Assembly: GCF_003568665.1 (NCBI RefSeq) | Contig: NZ_QXMH01000001.1 | Location: 744,001 to 808,000 of the forward strand | Direction: 5' to 3' | Length of the DNA: 64,000 nt | From: Chitinophaga alhagiae | GTDB lineage: Bacteria > Bacteroidota > Bacteroidia > Chitinophagales > Chitinophagaceae | Shown: positions 41,539 through 52,000 of the stretch, piece by piece | How the letters are laid out: each line of letters begins with the position of its first letter | How positions within the stretch are numbered: position 1 is the stretch's first letter | Notes under the pieces: generated by a model | What the model was told of the DNA's origin: nothing | The model's database searches: none | What the model saw: the letters and a program-made list of their open reading frames with translations, nothing else | Position numbers and translations under genes: made by a program

Positions 41539-44526
41539 ATGTATCTTAACTGTAAAACATGGTTCAGCTTGCGGTACGGTACCATCCGTACCTCGGAGCT
41601 GGTGGGGCTGGCCAGGAACAATGGCATCACATCTCTGGCGCTGACCAACATCAACGCCACTACAGATGCGTGGACGTTTGTACTGGAGTGCCAGGAAGCG
41701 GGCATCAAACCCATTCTTGGCCTGGAATGCCGGAACGGTGCGGCGTTCAAATACGTATTGCTGGCCCGCAACATGGAAGGCTGGCGGCATATCAACCAGT
41801 TCCTGTCCCATCACCTGCAGCAAAATATTCTTTTTCCAGATAAAGCCCCCTTCATGCCGCATACCTTTGTGATATACGGCTGGGGCGCCCGTACACCGGA
41901 CAGCCTGGAGGCGCACGAGCTTACAGGCATCCGGCAGCGGGAGATCAACAAGCTGTTCCGCTTCGATACCCGGAAGTATGCGCATAAGCTGGTGATACTG
42001 CAGCCCCTTACCTTTCAGGATGCAGAAAAACACGAGCTGCATACCGTGTTGCGCGCGGTAGACAATAACCTGCTCATCAGCCAGCTGCCTCCCGGAGAAG
42101 CCGCCGGGGCCGATGAATGTTTTATGCCCCCATGGCAGCTGCTGAACTGTTTTCAGGAACTGCCGCATATTGTACGGAACACGCTGCTGGTCATGGACCA
42201 ATGCGAAATTTATTTACCGCCCGGCCGGCAGCTCAATAAAAAATGTTTTACCCACAGCCCGCAGGCAGACCGTGACCTGCTGCGCGATCTCGCCTTTGAA
42301 GGCATGGAATACCGGTATGGCCCACATCATGCGGAAGCGCGGGAACGGGTGGAAAAAGAACTGAACATCATCGATCACCATCAATTTAACGCGTATTTCC
42401 TGATCACGTGGGACATTGTGCGTTTTGCCAAACACCGCGATTTTTTCCATGTAGGGCGCGGCAGCGGGGCCAATTCCATTGTTGCCTATTGCCTCGGCAT
42501 CACAGACGTAGACCCCATCAGCCTCAACCTGTATTTTGAACGTTTTCTCAATCCCTACCGCAGTTCCCCGCCTGATTTTGACATCGATTTTTCCTGGCGG
42601 GACCGCGATGAGGTAACGCGTTACATTTTCCGGAAATACACATCCGACCATACGGCGTTATTGGGCACGGTATCTACCTTCCAGACCAATTCCATTGTGC
42701 GCGAGCTGGGCAAGGTATACGGCCTGCCCAAACGTGAAATAGATAAAATACTGGAAAACCCTTACCAGGTAACGCTGGGCGGAGATAACATACACCAGCG
42801 CATCATCCGGTTCGGTAAAATGCTGGTGGAAGACAGCCGGGGAAAATCCAAACCCTTCCCCAACCAGCTGAGCATCCATGCCGGCGGCATTCTCATCAGC
42901 GAAGCGCCCATTTTCCAGCACTGCACCACACACATGCCGCCCAAAGGATTTCCTACCGCACAACTGGATATGCACATGGCGGAGGCCATCGGGCTTCATA
43001 AATTCGATATTCTCAGCCAGCGCGGCCTGGGGCATATCCGCAACACCCTGGACTATGTCAGGGAGAACCGCGGCATCACCATCCACCTCAATGATTTTCA
43101 TAACCGGGCGTTTTTTATGGAAGATGAAGCGGTCAAAAACAACCTGAAAACGGTGAACACCATCGGCTGCTTTTATATAGAATCTCCCGCCATGCGGCAA
43201 TTGCTGCAGAAACTCCGGTGTGAGGATTACCTCACGCTGGTGGCCGCCAGCTCCATCATACGCCCCGGCGTAGCGCAGGCGGGCATGATGCGGCAATATG
43301 TATACAATTACAACCATCCCAACGAGGTGAAATACCTGCACCCGGTGATGGAAGAACTGATGAAAGAAACCTTCGGGGTGATGGTATACCAGGAAGATGT
43401 GATCAGGGTAGCGCATCATTTTGCGGACCTGGACCTGGCGGATGCGGACATTCTCCGGCGGGCCATGGCCGGCAAATACCGCGGTCTCAATAACTTTGAG
43501 AAGATCAGGCAGCAGTTCTTCAACAATTGCGCCCGCCTGGGCCGGGACCCCGCGGTGAGCGAAGAAGTATGGCGGCAGATATCCAGCTTCGCCAATTTTT
43601 CTTTCTCCAAAGCGCACTCCGCCAGCTTTGCGGTGGAAAGCTACCAGAGCCTTTACCTCAAAACGCACTTCCCCGCCGAGTTCATGGTAGCGGTGATCAA
43701 TAATTTCGGCGGCTTTTACAACCGTGAGCTTTATTTCCGGGAATTGCAGAAAACCGGTGTTACCCTGCATCCGCCCTGTATGAACAACAGCGAATATGCC
43801 ACCCGCATCACCGGCAACGATGTGTACACAGGGTTTATTCATGTAGATAGCCTGGAACAGGCATTTATAGAAAATGCGCTCAGGGAGCGCGCCGCCAACG
43901 GCCCGTACGCAAGCCTGGAGAACTTCACGGAACGTACCCATCCCAAACCCGAACAACTGGAAATACTGGTGCGCATCGGCGCATTCAAGTTTACCGGGCA
44001 CACCAAGAAGCAGCTGTTATGGAAAAGTTCCGCGTTGCTGAAGTTGTCAGGCCACGAAGATGACAAACCGCGCCTTTTCCGGGAGCCTTCCCGGAACTGG
44101 GACCTGCCCGCGCTCTCCTACCACCGGCACGAAGACGCCTTTGATGAAATAGAGCTGCTGGGCTTCCCGTTATGCTCCCCGTTTGACGTACTGCAGCATG
44201 ACCAGCAGCGCTACCTGCCCGTATCCGCCCTGAAAGACCATCAGGGGCAACAGGTGAAAATGCTGGGATATTTTGTCTGCCTCAAGCATGTATATACCAG
44301 CAAAAACGAGCCGATGTGTTTCGGTACCTTCCTTGACAGCAAGGGTGATTTCCTGGATACGGTCCATTTTCCGGACAGCATCCGCAAATACCCTTTTATG
44401 AAAGGCGGTTTTTATATACTGGAAGGCAAGGTAACGGAAGAATTTGGCGTGTATACGCTGGATGTGGGTTATATGCGGAAGATCGGGTATTTTGAAGATC
44501 AGCCCGCACTGAAAGCCGCGATGTAA
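41539..44526 (+). CDS. dnaE2: DnaE2-like error-prone DNA polymerase III alpha subunit
   Basis: 995-residue C-family polymerase, shorter than replicative DnaE (about 1160). The catalytic aspartates are in PDFDID at 345-350, and GRGSGANSIVAYCLG and FSFSKAHSASFA are also conserved. The N-terminal PHP domain has lost the usual metal-binding histidines: the start reads NCKTWFSL where active PHP domains read H-x-H-S. There is an OB-fold-like C-terminal part. Loss of PHP residues and pairing with a Y-family polymerase behind LexA-type operators fit DnaE2/ImuC. Assignment to DnaE2 rather than an accessory DnaE1 is inference. Confidence 0.88.
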   Translation: MYLNCKTWFSLRYGTIRTSELVGLARNNGITSLALTNINATTDAWTFVLECQEAGIKPILGLECRNGAAFKYVLLARNMEGWRHINQFLSHHLQQNILFPDKAPFMPHTFVIYGWGARTPDSLEAHELTGIRQREINKLFRFDTRKYAHKLVILQPLTFQDAEKHELHTVLRAVDNNLLISQLPPGEAAGADECFMPPWQLLNCFQELPHIVRNTLLVMDQCEIYLPPGRQLNKKCFTHSPQADRDLLRDLAFEGMEYRYGPHHAEARERVEKELNIIDHHQFNAYFLITWDIVRFAKHRDFFHVGRGSGANSIVAYCLGITDVDPISLNLYFERFLNPYRSSPPDFDIDFSWRDRDEVTRYIFRKYTSDHTALLGTVSTFQTNSIVRELGKVYGLPKREIDKILENPYQVTLGGDNIHQRIIRFGKMLVEDSRGKSKPFPNQLSIHAGGILISEAPIFQHCTTHMPPKGFPTAQLDMHMAEAIGLHKFDILSQRGLGHIRNTLDYVRENRGITIHLNDFHNRAFFMEDEAVKNNLKTVNTIGCFYIESPAMRQLLQKLRCEDYLTLVAASSIIRPGVAQAGMMRQYVYNYNHPNEVKYLHPVMEELMKETFGVMVYQEDVIRVAHHFADLDLADADILRRAMAGKYRGLNNFEKIRQQFFNNCARLGRDPAVSEEVWRQISSFANFSFSKAHSASFAVESYQSLYLKTHFPAEFMVAVINNFGGFYNRELYFRELQKTGVTLHPPCMNNSEYATRITGNDVYTGFIHVDSLEQAFIENALRERAANGPYASLENFTERTHPKPEQLEILVRIGAFKFTGHTKKQLLWKSSALLKLSGHEDDKPRLFREPSRNWDLPALSYHRHEDAFDEIELLGFPLCSPFDVLQHDQQRYLPVSALKDHQGQQVKMLGYFVCLKHVYTSKNEPMCFGTFLDSKGDFLDTVHFPDSIRKYPFMKGGFYILEGKVTEEFGVYTLDVGYMRKIGYFEDQPALKAAM

Positions 44527-44532
44527 AAGAAG

Positions 44533-44558
44533 AACGCCCCGCCTGCAGCGGAGCGTTC
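44533..44558 (+). terminator. possible terminator of dinB-dnaE2
   Basis: AACGC-CCCGC pairs imperfectly with GCGG-AGCGTT around CTGCA, with only a weak T-rich stretch (ATATTTTTG) 8 nt further on. Confidence 0.45.
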
Positions 44559-44664
44559 CATGATATTTTTGTGCGGACGGAGATCGGTTATACAAAAAGA
44601 CGTGCCCGTGGCAAACAATCTCCGGAACAGGTTACGCCTGTAGGGCGGCAACCGTTGTTACGGC

Positions 44665-45987
44665 TCAATCCAGCCCAAACAACCCTTTGTTCAGCAGTTG
44701 CAGCGTTTTTTCCTTATGCTGCCCGCCTACCAGTATGGAGATGTTATGACGGCTGCCACCGTAGGAGATCATTCTTAACGGTACTTCATTCATAGCCTCA
44801 AACAGTTTTTTGAGGATGGAAGGCGTAGCCGCTACCTCGTTGCCTACAATGGATACAATAGCCTGGTGATGGTCCAGCTCCACCGTACCGAACGGCTGCA
44901 GCTCTTTCAGTATCTGGTCAAGGTGTTTCTGATCGTCAATAGTGAGTGATACGGCCACCTCGGAAGTGGTGATCATATCAATAGGCGTACGGTATTTTTC
45001 AAACACCTCGAATATTTTGCGGAGGAAACCGTAAGCCAGCAGCATGCGGCTGGATTTGATCTTGATGGCAATAATGCCGTCTTTGGCCGCAATGGCCTTT
45101 ACACCGTTACCGTTCGGCAATTCCGTGATAATGGTGCCTTTGGCATCCGGCTGCATGGTGTTCAGCAGTTTCACGGGAATGTTGAAATGCTGCGCCGGCC
45201 AGATGGAGGCGGGGTGCAGGATCTTGGCGCCAAAGTAGGCCAGCTCCGCCGCTTCGTCAAAAGACAGTTGCTCAATGGGGAAGGTCTTTTTCACTACCCT
45301 CGGGTCATTGTTATGCATGCCGTCTATATCTGTCCATATCTGGATCTCGGAGGCCCTGATGGCCGCGCCGATGAGGGAGGCGGAATAATCGCTGCCGCCA
45401 CGTTTGAGATTGTCTACCTCTCCGCGGGCGTTGCGGCAAATATACCCCTGGGTGATGAACAGGGTTTCGCCTTTATGCTTGTCTATCAGTGCGCTCAGCT
45501 TCACTTTCATGCGCGGGATCTCCGGCTCCTCAAACTCGTCTATGCTCATGAAGTCCAGCGCCGGCAGCAACACGGCCTTTACGCCGGCATCTTCCAGGTA
45601 GGCGCAGAACAGTTTGGTGGAAAGCAACTCTCCCTGCGCCAGGATGTCTTTGTTCAGCGCCTCGTTAAAAGATATTTTCAGTATGATGTTCAGGAACTCA
45701 AAATGTTCGTCTACAACCGCCCTGGCTTTTTCACGGGCGGCCTCTCCCTTCACCAGCTCATGGCAGAAATTGCGGTAGTGTGCTTCCAGCTTGTCTATCT
45801 GCTGCTTGGCCTGCTCCTTTTTGCTGTCCAGCAGAGACTGACTGATCTCCACAAGGGCGTTAGTGGTACCAGACAGGGCAGACAATACCACTATTTTGGC
45901 ATCGGTATCTGCAGTAATCAACTTCGCTACGGCATGCATACGCTCAGGTTTACCAACCGAGGTCCCGCCAAATTTCAAGACTTTCAT
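44665..45987 (-). CDS. lysC: aspartate kinase (monofunctional)
   Basis: 440-residue aspartokinase that phosphorylates L-aspartate for lysine, threonine and methionine synthesis. KFGGTSVG at 5-12 binds ATP, RGGSDYSASLIGAAI and WTDIDGMHNNDPR form the active site, and two C-terminal ACT domains (about 300-440) give feedback control. Lacks a homoserine dehydrogenase part. It lies 27 bp after the dehydrogenase gene and looks cotranscribed with it and the DUF3467 gene. Confidence 0.96.
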   Translation of the reverse strand: MKVLKFGGTSVGKPERMHAVAKLITADTDAKIVVLSALSGTTNALVEISQSLLDSKKEQAKQQIDKLEAHYRNFCHELVKGEAAREKARAVVDEHFEFLNIILKISFNEALNKDILAQGELLSTKLFCAYLEDAGVKAVLLPALDFMSIDEFEEPEIPRMKVKLSALIDKHKGETLFITQGYICRNARGEVDNLKRGGSDYSASLIGAAIRASEIQIWTDIDGMHNNDPRVVKKTFPIEQLSFDEAAELAYFGAKILHPASIWPAQHFNIPVKLLNTMQPDAKGTIITELPNGNGVKAIAAKDGIIAIKIKSSRMLLAYGFLRKIFEVFEKYRTPIDMITTSEVAVSLTIDDQKHLDQILKELQPFGTVELDHHQAIVSIVGNEVAATPSILKKLFEAMNEVPLRMISYGGSRHNISILVGGQHKEKTLQLLNKGLFGLD

Positions 45988-46014
45988 TTGTAGTTAAGGT
46001 ATAATATGTATTAC

Positions 46015-47091
46015 TTAAAAATCGATTTTAAATTTAACGGCAATATCCCCCAGGTCTTTTACCACCGGCCCTAACAGGGGAATGCCCGTTTTTCTTCTTT
46101 CCGCTTCCATCTCCCGCTCGGGATCTCCCGGTATCAGCACTTTTTCCTGCCCTTCTACTGTGGCCGCGCTTCTGAAGCGGCCGATCCACTTGTCCATATG
46201 CTCTTTAAATTCATCTGCCGGGCGGAAGGCATCTACCCGCATGGCGCCGAAAAAGTGGCCCAGGCCTTTGCCCACCGGGTCTGGCGGCAGCGGCAGAAAA
46301 CTCACGAACGGCGGCGCCCAGGGGCCGTAATTGGCGCCTGAAAACACGGCCGAAAATATATCAACTATTGCACCCAGGCAATAGCCCTTGTGGCTGCCAT
46401 GCTCACGGTCCCCACCGAGCGGCAGCAACGCCCCACCGCTTTTCAGCTCGTTCGGGTTGGTGCTGGGGGTACCGCTTTTGTCCTGTATCCAGCCCAGCGG
46501 CGCTTCCTGCTCCTTGCGTTGCAGGATCTCCAGTTTGCCGTTGGCGGCGGTGGTGGTAGCAAAATCCGCTACAAAAGGCGGCTGGCTGCCCGCGGGGATG
46601 GCCACGGCAATGGGATTGGTACCCAGCATGCGTTCTGTGGCAAATGTAGGCGCTACCAGCGGGCTGGCGTTGGTCATGGCCATACCTATCATATCTTGCT
46701 GCAGCGGCATCATGGCGTGGTAGCCGGCTATGCCGAAGTGGTTGGAATGGCGTACGCTCACCCAGCCGGTGCCGGCAGTGCGGGCTTTATCCATGGCCAC
46801 CTGCATGGCAAAAGGCGCCACCACCAGGCCCAGGCCGCTGTCTCCGTCAACAACGGCCGTGCTGGGCGTTTCATGTACCACCTGTATATTGGGCCGGGCA
46901 TTGATGCGCCCCGCCTCCCACAGCCGTACGTACCCGGAAAGGCGCGCCACGCCGTGAGAATCTATGCCCCGGAGGTCTGCAGACAATAATACCGTGGTAG
47001 CCAGGCTGGCCTGATCTGCCGGACAGCCCATCTTTATAAAAACATCCTGTGTGAACGCATGCAGGTGCTCGTAAGGAAAAACTTGCTCCAT
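46015..47091 (-). CDS. Ldh/YlbC-family malate/lactate-type dehydrogenase
   Basis: 358-residue NAD(P)-dependent oxidoreductase of the family that includes malate, L-sulfolactate, ureidoglycolate and piperideine-2-carboxylate reducers. Signature residues are in GIDSHGVARL (about 42-51), VRHSNHFGIAGYH (about 117-129) and GSHKGYCLGAIVD. The natural substrate cannot be told. It lies 9 bp downstream of the DUF3467 gene and 27 bp upstream of lysC, so a link to lysine metabolism is conceivable but untested. Confidence 0.88.
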   Translation of the reverse strand: MEQVFPYEHLHAFTQDVFIKMGCPADQASLATTVLLSADLRGIDSHGVARLSGYVRLWEAGRINARPNIQVVHETPSTAVVDGDSGLGLVVAPFAMQVAMDKARTAGTGWVSVRHSNHFGIAGYHAMMPLQQDMIGMAMTNASPLVAPTFATERMLGTNPIAVAIPAGSQPPFVADFATTTAANGKLEILQRKEQEAPLGWIQDKSGTPSTNPNELKSGGALLPLGGDREHGSHKGYCLGAIVDIFSAVFSGANYGPWAPPFVSFLPLPPDPVGKGLGHFFGAMRVDAFRPADEFKEHMDKWIGRFRSAATVEGQEKVLIPGDPEREMEAERRKTGIPLLGPVVKDLGDIAVKFKIDF

Positions 47092-47100
47092 TCTGTTTAT

Positions 47101-47412
47101 TTATGCCTGCGCGGTAGGGCCTCCGAAGTTCATGGGAATGGAAACCGGCTCCTGGTCCTGGATGGTACCGTGAGCGGATTCATATTTTTTTATATTGTCT
47201 ACGATTGCCTTCATCAGGCGTTTGGCATGCTGCGGCGTAAGAATAATGCGGGATTTCACCTTGGCCTTTGGCAGGCCGGGCATCACATTGATAAAATCAA
47301 CCACAAACTCGGAAGGAGAATGCGTAATAATAGCCAGGTTGGCATATGTTCCGTCTGCAATTTCCTCACTCAGCTCAATATTGAGCTGCTGTTGCTCTTC
47401 TTGTTTTTCCAT
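47101..47412 (-). CDS. DUF3467 protein
   Basis: 103-residue soluble protein. The Gln/Glu-rich N-terminus is followed by the DUF3467 core (YANLAIITHSPSEFVVDFI, then KVKSRIILTPQHAKRLMKAI). Function unknown, widespread in Bacteroidota. The start is at MEKQEEQQQ, 21 nt after an exact -7 element; the longer frame would contain the promoter. First gene of the probable operon with the dehydrogenase and lysC. Confidence 0.87.
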   Translation of the reverse strand: MEKQEEQQQLNIELSEEIADGTYANLAIITHSPSEFVVDFINVMPGLPKAKVKSRIILTPQHAKRLMKAIVDNIKKYESAHGTIQDQEPVSIPMNFGGPTAQA

Positions 47413-47433
47413 TATGTGCGGATTAATGTGGTA

Positions 47434-47441
47434 CAAAAATA
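47434..47441 (-). promoter_or_regulatory. predicted -7 element (TATTTTTG) of the DUF3467-ldh-lysC unit
   Basis: Exact TAnnTTTG match on the minus strand, 21 nt before the ATG and just beyond the upstream terminator. Confidence 0.6.
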
Positions 47442-47464
47442 TAAAAAGCCTGCTGAATGCCACG

Positions 47465-47498
47465 AAAAAAAGGCCGGCCCCGGAAGAGGCCGACCTTT
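47465..47498 (-). terminator. rho-independent terminator of the second susCD pair
   Basis: On the minus strand AAAGGTCGGCC pairs with GGCCGGCCTTT, with one G-T pair, followed by a T run (plus-strand A run 47465-47471). Confidence 0.85.
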
Positions 47499-47581
47499 GA
47501 CATTGTAGCCGGGTGACTTCAAAATCTAAATCATGCTATAAAAAAGCCACAACGGGCTAAAGTCACAGGAAGGATGACAGT

Positions 47582-49063
47582 TCAGGGTTTATCCCACCAG
47601 AGGCGGGTAGACAGTTCGTCCGGGCCCTGTGCGGCAAGGGCCGCATCGTAATTAGCCTTGTTCAGGTCCCGCTCGGTACCGATGTAGCACTGGCGGCGGG
47701 GGATCTGCTTATCCACATTCACGGCATCAGGTGCGGGAGACAGCACCGGATAACCGGTGCGGCGCCATTCTGCCCAGGCTTCATAGCCGTTGCCCAGGTA
47801 GAAGTTGATCCATTTCTGGGTCATGATGCGCTCCAGTTTCTGGTCAAAAGTTTGCGCAGGCTGCAAAATTACGGCCAGCTCAGCCTGATAAGCGGTGATC
47901 TCAAGGTCTGTGGCAACACTTCCGGCCAATTTTTTCCATTTCCTGATAGACGCGTCTATGCCTTTATTGTACCAGGCCATCACTTCAGCATCGCCTCCCG
48001 GGACCCATCCGCGCAATGCCGCTTCGGCCATGGTGAAGCACATCTGGGCATAGGAGGTTAATACGGCGGGAAAAGCCTGGGCTGCCGGTGTAGTGCCAAT
48101 GAGGCTGTGGCCATCGGTTTCATATTGAACATTTCTCCCATACGGCACACCTTTATATGTTCCGGGCGCCAACTTGGGTGGGCGGGCCATAATGGGCAAA
48201 CGGGGATCAGCAAGGTCGGAGAGTCTGTTGATGAACGTTTCACTTACACCATAGTCGTAGCGGCTACGGTAGTTGGTATACCAGGGGCTTTCAAATGCCT
48301 GTTGTGCCAGGTAGGAATAGGCAGCGTCATCATCTGCACTGGTCATGATGCCAGCCGCAACAGCCTCCTGGAAAGCGGTCTTGCCAGCTTCAGCGTCTTC
48401 CGTTTTAACAATACGCATGGCTGCTATGGCCCTCAATGAGTTACCCCATCTTTTCCAGCGCTCAAAATTACCGTCAAAAAGCGGGTCATTGGGCATAGCC
48501 CGCGTAATCTGGGCAGGCGCCTCTTTCAATTCTTTCAGCAAGTCGGCATAAATGGCTTTCTGCTGATCAAATGCCGGCTGCAGCTGATCTATGCCTTTCA
48601 GCGCATCGGAGTAGGGAATGGCTCCCCACCTGTCTGTCATATGCAGCATCAGGAACGCGCGCAGTATCCTGGCGTGGCCCAGCTGGTTATCATTAGGCCC
48701 GTTATCCGTAACTGCTTTCGTGTCTTTGGTAGCCGGATCTGTATTGAGCTGGATCATACGGGTAAGGTCCATTAACGGGCCGGCGTAAATCCCATTGTAA
48801 CTATATTCACGGTTGAAGTAGCGGGATTCATTATTATAAATGAACTCTCCCAGATGCTGTACGTACAACACGCCGCCTGCGGCGTTGGTAACACCGGCAA
48901 GGCCTAATACTGCGCTGCCGAACAGGAATTTGGTGCTGGGCTCTGCCGGGGTGTTCGGGTTCACGTTCATGTCGCCAAAATCTTTCTTACAAGACACGGC
49001 GGATGTAAGCATTAATCCAAGCATCACCGCCGATGTTATATGTTTAAACCTGATCTGTTTCAT
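47582..49063 (-). CDS. SusD/RagB-family outer-membrane lipoprotein (SusD-like, second pair)
   Basis: 493 residues with a lipoprotein signal (lipobox SAVSC, Cys25). The core is of the shorter SusD-like type: KDFGDMNVNPNTPAEPST near the N-terminus, ARILRAFLMLHMTDRWGAIPYSDAL in the TPR region, and IMTQKWINFYLGNGYEAWAEWRRTGYP near the end. It pairs with the SusC protein encoded 19 bp upstream. Different SusD subfamily from the first pair, so the two systems probably have different ligands. Confidence 0.93.
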   Translation of the reverse strand: MKQIRFKHITSAVMLGLMLTSAVSCKKDFGDMNVNPNTPAEPSTKFLFGSAVLGLAGVTNAAGGVLYVQHLGEFIYNNESRYFNREYSYNGIYAGPLMDLTRMIQLNTDPATKDTKAVTDNGPNDNQLGHARILRAFLMLHMTDRWGAIPYSDALKGIDQLQPAFDQQKAIYADLLKELKEAPAQITRAMPNDPLFDGNFERWKRWGNSLRAIAAMRIVKTEDAEAGKTAFQEAVAAGIMTSADDDAAYSYLAQQAFESPWYTNYRSRYDYGVSETFINRLSDLADPRLPIMARPPKLAPGTYKGVPYGRNVQYETDGHSLIGTTPAAQAFPAVLTSYAQMCFTMAEAALRGWVPGGDAEVMAWYNKGIDASIRKWKKLAGSVATDLEITAYQAELAVILQPAQTFDQKLERIMTQKWINFYLGNGYEAWAEWRRTGYPVLSPAPDAVNVDKQIPRRQCYIGTERDLNKANYDAALAAQGPDELSTRLWWDKP

Positions 49064-49082
49064 TTCTTCTGCGGTTTAGATA

Positions 49083-52000
49083 TTAGAAATTAACTTTTAC
49101 GTTAAAGCCGATAGACCGGGTACCGGGCAACTGACCACCTTCGATCCAGGAGGATTCCAGCTCGGACGGGTCAAGGCCTTTGGCTTTTGAATAAATGAGC
49201 CAGAGGTTCTGCGCTATCACCGCAACGTTTATCCCTTTAATAGGTGTTCTGTTAAAGATCTTTGCCGGCAGGGAGTACCCGAAAGACAATTCACGAAGTT
49301 TAACATAAGAAGCATCGTACGTCCAGTTCTCCCACATAGAGAACAGGTAAGATTCATAGAGGTCTTTGGTATCAGCGTAGGCCTCATTTGCCTTGCCGGT
49401 GTTGGCATTAATAGCATCCAGCTTGATGCCGCCGCCATCTTCCACAGGGTCACGCTTGGGATTGCCTTTGTCATTGTTCCCAACAGTTTCTATGCCCAGG
49501 CCAGACCCGGCATTGAACATTTTGGAGATGGATACAAAGCGGCCGCCTTTCTGGAAGTCAAGTGAAAAGTTCAGATAGAAGTTCTTGTACGTTAAGCCGG
49601 ATGCAAGGCCACCGGTCCAGTCTGGCGTTACGTAACCTAATTCCACCTGGTTCTGCATCAAAGGATACCCATCGTCATCTACCAGTATCTTACCGGTTGC
49701 TTCATCGCGTTCAAACCCTCCGCCCAATATCTGGCCGTAAGATTTACCCTTGGTAGCGTTCAGGGAAACACGGGGAGAGCCTACAAACCCGAAAGAAAGC
49801 GCGGAACCGTCCAACGCAACCTGGAGATTGTCTACACCGGGCGCTATGGAAATGATCTTGTTTTTCATGAACGCGAAATTGATATCAACGTCCCAATTCC
49901 AGTCCTTGTTTTTCAGGGGGCTTGCGCCAATAGTAAATTCCCATCCCTTGTTTTCCATTTCACCGGCATTGATCAGCCGGCCGCTGTAACCAGATGAGCT
50001 TGGCACCGTAACGTTCACGATCTGGTCTTTGTTGTTACGGTAGAAGTAGTTCACGTCCAGGCGTGCCCTGTTATTGGCAAACTGCAGTTCCGTACCTATC
50101 TCATAGCTGGTAGACATAGCGGGGCGCAGTTCGTCATTAGGCCTTGTATCAGGCACATTTTGCCGGGAATATACCACCGTGCTGGTGGCCCCGGAGGGAG
50201 ATACAATAGGTTTGCTGTAGTTAGTACCCAGCGGGAACGTTTCAAACAAACCATAAGGATCGGTATCTGTACCCAGGCGGGCTACGGAAGCGCGCACCTT
50301 ACCAAAGCTCAGGAAGTTCTTGTTTTCCAGCAGTTCTGTGAACACAAAAGAACCAGACAAGCTGCCGTACACATAGGAGTTATTGTCTTGAGGCAGCGTG
50401 GAAGACACGTCATTCCGCACAGACCCGTCGAGGAACACCATATCCCGGTAGCCGATGGAGGCGTAACCGAACAAGCTGTTGATCTGCCGGTTCTGCACAA
50501 AATTGCTGGTCACTTTTTCGTTCAGCGAGTTGCTGACATTGTATACGTTGGGCACAATGAAGCCGCCAGCGGTTTGAGATGATACCTGGTTGCGCTTGCG
50601 TTTGTTGATCTCACCCCAGAGACCTGCCCTGAAAGAGAAGTCGTTCACGTTCTTTTCATACTCCAGGCTACCGAGGAAAGCCGTTTCCGTCCGTTTGTCC
50701 TGGCTGGTACCGAAGAACGCGGGGTTCAGCGTAAAGGAGGCCACGCGGTTGTCTCCGTTCTGGTTAATGAACGTACCGCGACTGATCACCTGTGCCTTGA
50801 ACCCGTTCAGGAAACTGTAACCCAGGGTTACATGGCCAAAGATGGTTTGTTCCCAGCTGTTGCGCACGTTTTCATACGCTTCGGTATACGGGTTGTCCCA
50901 ATATTTCACGGCGGGGTTGGTGGGCCCGGTGATGTTCCAGCTGCGGAAGCTGCCGTCTGCGCGTTTGTAGTACTGTTTCAGCTTGTCCGTTTCCAGGTTA
51001 CGGTGAAACCACTGGTTGAAAGAACCTGTTGTTTGCGTGCTGTACCCTTCACGCGGCACGTTGTAAAGATACTCGTACACGTAGTTGACGCCGGTAGATA
51101 TCACCAGCTGGTCTGTCAGGTTGAGCGAGCCGGTGTAGGTGAGCCAGTTCTTTTGTTGTTTGGAATTGGGGATCACACCGGTACGGGTAAGATTGGTGAA
51201 GGAAAAACGGTTGCTGTACCCTTCGCCGCTTTTGGCAAAAGAGGCGGTAGTGTTGTTGGCAACGCCAGTTTCAAAAAAGTCTCGCACGTTATTGGGGTGC
51301 GCTACAAAAGGTTTCTGTTTACCGAAGTCTTCCGCGTTCACCGTTTTGTCCCAGGCGTACCAGGGAGCGTGCATAGTGCCGTCCATGCGGGGGCCCCAGC
51401 TTTCGTCCACTTCATAGTTGTAATACTTGGCGCCGTCCAGTACTTGCAGCGCCGGATCGTGCTGCGCAGGATTGAACACGAAAGTGCGCCAGCTCTGTGA
51501 GCTGCCGCCACCGTATTCATTCTGGTATTCCGGCAGCACGTACACCCTTTCGAAAGTGGTGGTGTGGTTCAGCGTAACGCCAATGCCGGAACCGCTTGAT
51601 TTTTTGGTAGAGATCACCACAGCGCCCTCGGAAGCACGCTGGCCATACAATGCAGTAGCAGCAGGGCCTTTCAGCACCGTGAGGGAAGCCACATCATCAG
51701 GATTGATGGCAGAAGACGGTGTAATTACACCATCTACCACATAGATCGGGTTACCACCTGTAAGGTTGTTCACACCACGAAGGCGGATGGTGGTAGTACC
51801 GAACTTGGCGCCGGAGCCGCCGCGCAGCTGCACGCCGGCCACTTTACCCGCAATGGCCGTGTTGAGGTCTGCCTGTTTGGTTTGGGTGATTTTGTCTGCC
51901 TTGATTTCCTGTACGGCGTAACCCAGCGATTTTTTTGCACGGCTCACGCCCAAGGCGGTTACGACTACTTCCTGGAGACTTTGGGAATCAGACGCCAGTG

